From Anderseniella sp963700735 (GTDB taxonomy: Bacteria > Pseudomonadota > Alphaproteobacteria > Rhizobiales > Aestuariivirgaceae): a stretch of 64,000 nucleotides of DNA. Shown in pieces: positions 60,847 through 64,000 of this stretch. The stretch covers positions 764,713 through 828,712 of the forward strand of contig CAVOYR010000005.1 of assembly GCA_963700735.1 (NCBI GenBank). The letters are read 5' to 3'. Position 1 is the first letter of the stretch. Every line of letters starts with the position of its first letter. The translations under genes and the position numbers were made by a program. The notes below the pieces were generated by a model. It had not been told where the DNA came from. It searched no databases and saw only the letters and a program-made list of their open reading frames with translations.

Positions 60847-61385
60847 GCCGCCTCCTTGTCGTCACTGAAGACGAACAGTTCGGGCAGATGCGGCGGCTGC
60901 ATCGCCGCACGATAGGTCGGCAGGAGACGGGCATCGATTGCAACGCGTGGCCAGTGGCGAAGCCGGTTAAAGGCCAGACTCCAGTCCAACACGAAGATGC
61001 CGTCTCGGCCTGACCGTAACCAGTCAAGCGGGCTGGCATGGATTTTCAGATGACCGCCCAAGCTGTATGTCCCGGGATTTCTGATCTGCTCCTCGCCCAG
61101 TGCGAAGGCGCACTTGAGCAATCGCGCCGTGCCACCAGTTTGGGGATCCCAGAAGCCCACGTCGACTACACCGTCGCCATCATCGATGGGCACTGCGTAA
61201 CAGGCTGGGCCAAAGTCTTCAGCGTCAAACCAGCCATCGCTTGCACAGAGCCCGTTTGCCACCTTGAGCGGCCAATTGGCTCCTGAGCCAAGAGCCAAAG
61301 GTTCAACACCTCTATCCAGCAGATGATCGATCATGGGCTGAGAGATCACCGGCAAGGTAGAATAGAATTCAGAGGGATGGAGCAT
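60843..61385 (-). CDS. Element protein, possibly primase-associated (family not recognised)
   Basis: A 180-residue acidic protein starting MLHPSEFYSTLPVISQPM and containing VDVGFWDPQTGGTARLLKCAF and HASPLDWLRSGRDGIFVLDW. I do not recognise it with certainty. The position just before a RepA-type helicase, with ATGA overlap, suggests a role in replication such as priming. Its start overlaps the stop of the preceding 60-residue gene (TAATG). The open frame continues upstream of 61385 but loses coherence there. Confidence 0.7.
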   Translation of the reverse strand: MLHPSEFYSTLPVISQPMIDHLLDRGVEPLALGSGANWPLKVANGLCASDGWFDAEDFGPACYAVPIDDGDGVVDVGFWDPQTGGTARLLKCAFALGEEQIRNPGTYSLGGHLKIHASPLDWLRSGRDGIFVLDWSLAFNRLRHWPRVAIDARLLPTYRAAMQPPHLPELFVFSDDKEAA

Positions 61386-61567
61386 TATCGCCACCCCCGA
61401 GGCCCAAGGCCAGCTAGGTGAGCGATTGCTGCCGCTGTTGCCGGACATAGTCCGAATTTCCGGGCAAGCTTCAGCTTGGTGTGTTGGGCAAGCCGGTGGT
61501 CTTCCTGGGAAAGCACGAAACTGTCGGCACGGTTGTTGAAAATCAACGGGGAAGAAGGTACCTTCAT
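61385..61567 (-). CDS. 60-residue element protein
   Basis: MKVPSSPLIFNNRADSFVLS followed by a basic helix-rich half with KLKLARKFGLCPATAAAIAH. AAGGAGAT is an excellent ribosome site before the ATG at 61567, and the stop overlaps the next start (TAATG). These make it a real coupled gene. The function is unknown. Confidence 0.65.
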   Translation of the reverse strand: MKVPSSPLIFNNRADSFVLSQEDHRLAQHTKLKLARKFGLCPATAAAIAHLAGLGPRGWR

Positions 61568-61667
61568 CGCACCGATCTCCTTGAATTTTTGCAGGTTTAA
61601 GCGGATTGGATTGGCCCCGGGGATGTTCCAGCATCTGTCCGGGGCTATTTTCTATTACGTGCATCGA

Positions 61668-61973
61668 TCAGCCCTCCCCAGTCTGGGAGCGGGTTTGGAT
61701 GAACTCTGCGATAACATGATCGGGCCAGCCGACGGCCCGCTTGCCAAGCCGGATTGGACGGGGAAACAATCCCTCATCCATCATTGCGTAGATGGTAGAA
61801 CGGGACAGCCCGGTACGGAGTTGAACTTCAGGGCGGCGCAGGATGCGGCCACCTGTGTGCCAAGGATCGAGGGCTTCGCCCTTTGCCTCACGCTCTTGGC
61901 GCCGTTGTTCAACAATACGTTCAAGAGCGGCACGTGCGGATTGCTGTTCAGGGGATAGCGGCTTGTTGGACAT
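61668..61973 (-). CDS. AlpA-family regulator/excisionase
   Basis: A 101-residue protein with a C-terminal MerR-like helix-turn-helix: RILRRPEVQLRTGLSRSTIYAMM, then DEGLFPRPIRLGKRAVGWPDHVIAEFI. This is the AlpA pattern of P4-like phages and islands, where it regulates the integrase and promotes excision. It lies between the integrase-side gene and the replication genes, as in that element class. Confidence 0.92.
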   Translation of the reverse strand: MSNKPLSPEQQSARAALERIVEQRRQEREAKGEALDPWHTGGRILRRPEVQLRTGLSRSTIYAMMDEGLFPRPIRLGKRAVGWPDHVIAEFIQTRSQTGEG

Positions 61974-62054
61974 CTATGAACCTTTCAAGGCTGGTAAAAA
62001 TCACCTTGGAAGGTATAGCCGCGGACCGGATGCGGCTCATGACGCAACAATCAA

Positions 62055-62666
62055 TCAATTCTTACCGGGCTGCCCAATATCGAATTTCGACAAGAGTTCA
62101 TCTATGTCTGCCTCGTGTCGCTTCCGTTTGCGCCAAATATCGTAGATGCCTCGATAAGACGCAGGCGTCAGACCAAGTTCTGACATGGCGCGGGCAACAG
62201 CATCACATGCACTTTCTTTGCTCTCCCCGTCTGGCACATCATCGTTTCGGGACGCGGTCAGTCCCTTCATGACCAAACGTTGGACAAGGTCAATAACGAT
62301 GCCCTCATTGCTCAGCTTTTTGTGGCGCCCAGTTCGTTTTATGGGTTCCTCTCGTTTGCCGAGCAGATACTCAATCAGCCACTGGTGGACTATAGGGGGC
62401 AGTTGCTTGCCAACAGACAGTAACGCCGCCACCCCAAATCTTAATCCATCGAATGCATCAGGGTTGCGCCTGGACTCTTTGACGATGACATCTGGGTCGG
62501 TTTGGATACGATGAACGCCAACGCTCTGAAGAACCATGTTCTGCATGTGACGGTCGTCGGTCGGCGCGGAAGGCGAATGCGTCGATGATTGCTTTGATGC
62601 GGTCAGATACTTCTTGGCGTATTCAACAGCCTGCGTGAACGTTATATTTTTTTCAGGCTTTTTCAC
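62055..62666 (-). CDS. Hypothetical island protein coupled to the integrase
   Basis: A 203-residue basic protein starting with GTG at 62666 (VKKPEKNITFTQAVEYAKKYL). The C-terminal half has KLSNEGIVIDLVQRLVMKG and LTPASYRGIYDIWRKRKRHEAD, which looks like helical DNA-binding or accessory sequence. The start overlaps the integrase stop (GTGA). I do not recognise a family. The gene is AT-richer than the core genes. Confidence 0.7.
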   Translation of the reverse strand: MKKPEKNITFTQAVEYAKKYLTASKQSSTHSPSAPTDDRHMQNMVLQSVGVHRIQTDPDVIVKESRRNPDAFDGLRFGVAALLSVGKQLPPIVHQWLIEYLLGKREEPIKRTGRHKKLSNEGIVIDLVQRLVMKGLTASRNDDVPDGESKESACDAVARAMSELGLTPASYRGIYDIWRKRKRHEADIDELLSKFDIGQPGKN

Positions 62667-63850
62667 GCGAGCCTCACGACTTCGGCTTTGCCTGTACCAA
62701 TGTAACCTGCCCACCTCTCCATCATCTTCCTGCGCCGCTCGAACACGTCAGAACGTGCATATGCCTTCTCGGTGGCATCGCCGGTCGCGTGGGCCAAGGC
62801 GGCTTCCGCCACCTCGCGGGGGAAGTTGGTCTGCTCTTGCGCCCACGTTCTGAAGCTGGTCCTGAAACCGTGGACATCGGCATCGAAGCCCAGTTCCTTG
62901 ACCAGTTTCGACAGCGTCATATCAGACAACGGTCTGCCCGGCTTGGAGCCGGGAAATACAAGTGGAGAGCCGTCGGATAGCGCCTTAGCCTCGTTGAGTA
63001 TCTCGACTGCCCGCGATGACAGCGGAATACGATGTGGCTTCTTCATTTTCATGCGCGATGCCGGGATGGTCCAGGTTGGTCCATTATCAAGATCGATCTC
63101 GTCCCATGTGGCAAGCCGAACCTCACCGGACCGCGCAGCTGTCAGGATCAGGAACTCCAGCGCCAGCTTGGTGGACAGGCCAGCCCCTGATGCTTTCACG
63201 GTGTCGATGCACTCGGCCACGCGCTGATAGGGCAGCGCCTTGCGGTGCTGCTTGGTACGGTCATGCTTGGGAAGAGCCTCGGCAATGCTTGCTGCCGGGT
63301 TGTCCTGCCTCCAGCCTTGCGCAATAGCCCACTTCATGATGGTGCCGATGCGCTGGCGAACTCGCCGTGCAGTTTCAGGTTTGGTTGTCCATATAGGCGT
63401 TAGAACGGCGAGAACATCAGACGTCGTGACATCGCCAACCTTGATTTTGCCAAGGCGGGGGAACGTGTAGGTCTCAAGCGTTGAGATAAACTGTGCCGCA
63501 TGCTTGGGATTGCGCCACGTGGGCTTGTGCAGGGCATGCACTGTTCTGGCGGCTTCCTCGAAACTCAGAACCGCTGCGGCTTCGTGCTTGGCCTGTAACG
63601 GATCACCACCCGCCCTGGCCAGCTTGTAATTCTGAAGTGCCTGCTCGCGTGCTTCAGCCAAAGACACCAGTGATGGATTGCCCAGGCCCAACTCGGTGCG
63701 CTTGCCTTTAACGGTGATGCGTTGAACCCAGAAGCGCGAACCGCTCTTGTCTACGCGCAGATATAGCCCATTGCCGTCGAAGTACTTGCCGGGCTTCGAG
63801 ACGGTCCGGACAAACTGGGCTGACAGGGATTTTTCGGGTGTTCTACTCAT
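62663..63850 (-). CDS. Tyrosine integrase, P4 type
   Basis: A 395-residue integrase. A DUF4102-type arm-binding N-domain (GKYFDGNGLYLRVDKSGSRFW), a core-binding domain and the catalytic domain follow. Catalytic residues: R240 (ARSGEVR), H327 and R330 (HGFRTSFR), H354 (LAHATGD) and Y364 (KAYARSDVFERRRKMM). P4-type integrases put islands into tRNA or tmRNA genes. The gene runs leftward, so the attachment site is expected to its right, beyond or at the window edge. Confidence 0.94.
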   Translation of the reverse strand: MSRTPEKSLSAQFVRTVSKPGKYFDGNGLYLRVDKSGSRFWVQRITVKGKRTELGLGNPSLVSLAEAREQALQNYKLARAGGDPLQAKHEAAAVLSFEEAARTVHALHKPTWRNPKHAAQFISTLETYTFPRLGKIKVGDVTTSDVLAVLTPIWTTKPETARRVRQRIGTIMKWAIAQGWRQDNPAASIAEALPKHDRTKQHRKALPYQRVAECIDTVKASGAGLSTKLALEFLILTAARSGEVRLATWDEIDLDNGPTWTIPASRMKMKKPHRIPLSSRAVEILNEAKALSDGSPLVFPGSKPGRPLSDMTLSKLVKELGFDADVHGFRTSFRTWAQEQTNFPREVAEAALAHATGDATEKAYARSDVFERRRKMMERWAGYIGTGKAEVVRLA

Positions 63851-64000
63851 CGGCTCCAGCCTTCCCCCAATTCGTCCCCCAACAACTGGGGGAACAAATC
63901 AGATTATGCCGGAACTCTTTGAACCGAAATATGACCATACAGCCATGAAAAACATGATGATGTGGAAAAGTTAGGAACAAAGTGGAATTAACAATGGCAG
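63851..64000. other. Integrase upstream region
   Basis: 150 bases with no gene. It has short repeats of a TTGGGGGA-type motif on the minus strand around 63868-63895, a feature often seen before P4-type integrase genes and probably part of the promoter or arm sites. No tRNA 3' end is seen before the window ends. Confidence 0.45.

Noticed and set aside
46387..63850. One large island bounded by tRNA-Val and the P4 integrase
   Set aside because: No repeat of the tRNA 3' end is found, the integrase orientation puts its attachment site to the right, and the region contains an independent serine recombinase module and an IS; several separate insertions are more likely.

Overview
The window is high-GC DNA (roughly 60-65% G+C in the core) from an alphaproteobacterium, most likely a member of Hyphomicrobiales (Rhizobiales). 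The evidence is gene content and order: ileS-lspA-lipoprotein-two M16 peptidases-pgi-mutL on one strand, a DUF2093 protein, HlyU, class II DAHP synthase, PCu(A)C, HutD and an Atm1-type exporter. I cannot name the genus from the sequence.

Layout. 0-2 kb is a metal locus: an Atm1-type ABC exporter cut by the window edge, its ArsR-type repressor, and divergently a DUF2946-like protein and a periplasmic copper chaperone. 2-46 kb is mostly core genome: a LysM protein, a LOG phosphoribohydrolase, several DMT and MFS transporters, HutD, citramalate synthase, a DUF559 endonuclease-like gene bracketed by 38-bp palindromic direct repeats, cysS with a coupled 45-residue membrane protein, DAHP synthase, ybdK, xseA, then purD running into a fluoroacetate-dehalogenase-like hydrolase, a phosphotransferase-like protein and a patatin. 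A roughly 115-bp tandem repeat array follows, then tadA, rluB, rsmD, a BenE carrier, mutL, pgi, two M16 peptidases, a BamF-like lipoprotein, lspA, ileS, a DUF1989 protein, an SSS symporter, HlyU, an RTX protein, gor, rpiA, a succinate-semialdehyde dehydrogenase gene, gph, an MFS gene and tRNA-Val(CAC).

From 46.5 kb to the end the DNA is accessory. First comes a three-gene DUF3489-DUF2924-serine recombinase module just downstream of tRNA-Val. Then comes a catabolic cluster: amidase, a divergent CodA-like amidohydrolase, a fused LivM-LivG-LivF transporter, LivH, a LivK-type binding protein, two NTF2-fold proteins including an AtzH-like one, and a GntR/FCD regulator. It probably imports and hydrolyses a nitrogen-rich amide or heterocycle. 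An 876-bp IS5-family element separates this from a P4-like integrative element (tyrosine integrase, AlpA regulator, small coupled ORFs, RepA-type helicase) with iteron-like 9-mers in and beyond the 3' end of the helicase gene. The right end of that element lies outside the window.

Four conserved genes (LysM protein, cimA, cysS, ileS) each carry a one-base frameshift that can be repaired by changing the length of a short homopolymer run. This looks like residual sequencing or assembly error rather than biology. The most interesting biology is the palindrome-bracketed DUF559 unit, the family of hairpins sharing a CTTGT loop, the iteron-bearing replicon, and the divergent amidohydrolase and fused transporter in the catabolic cluster.
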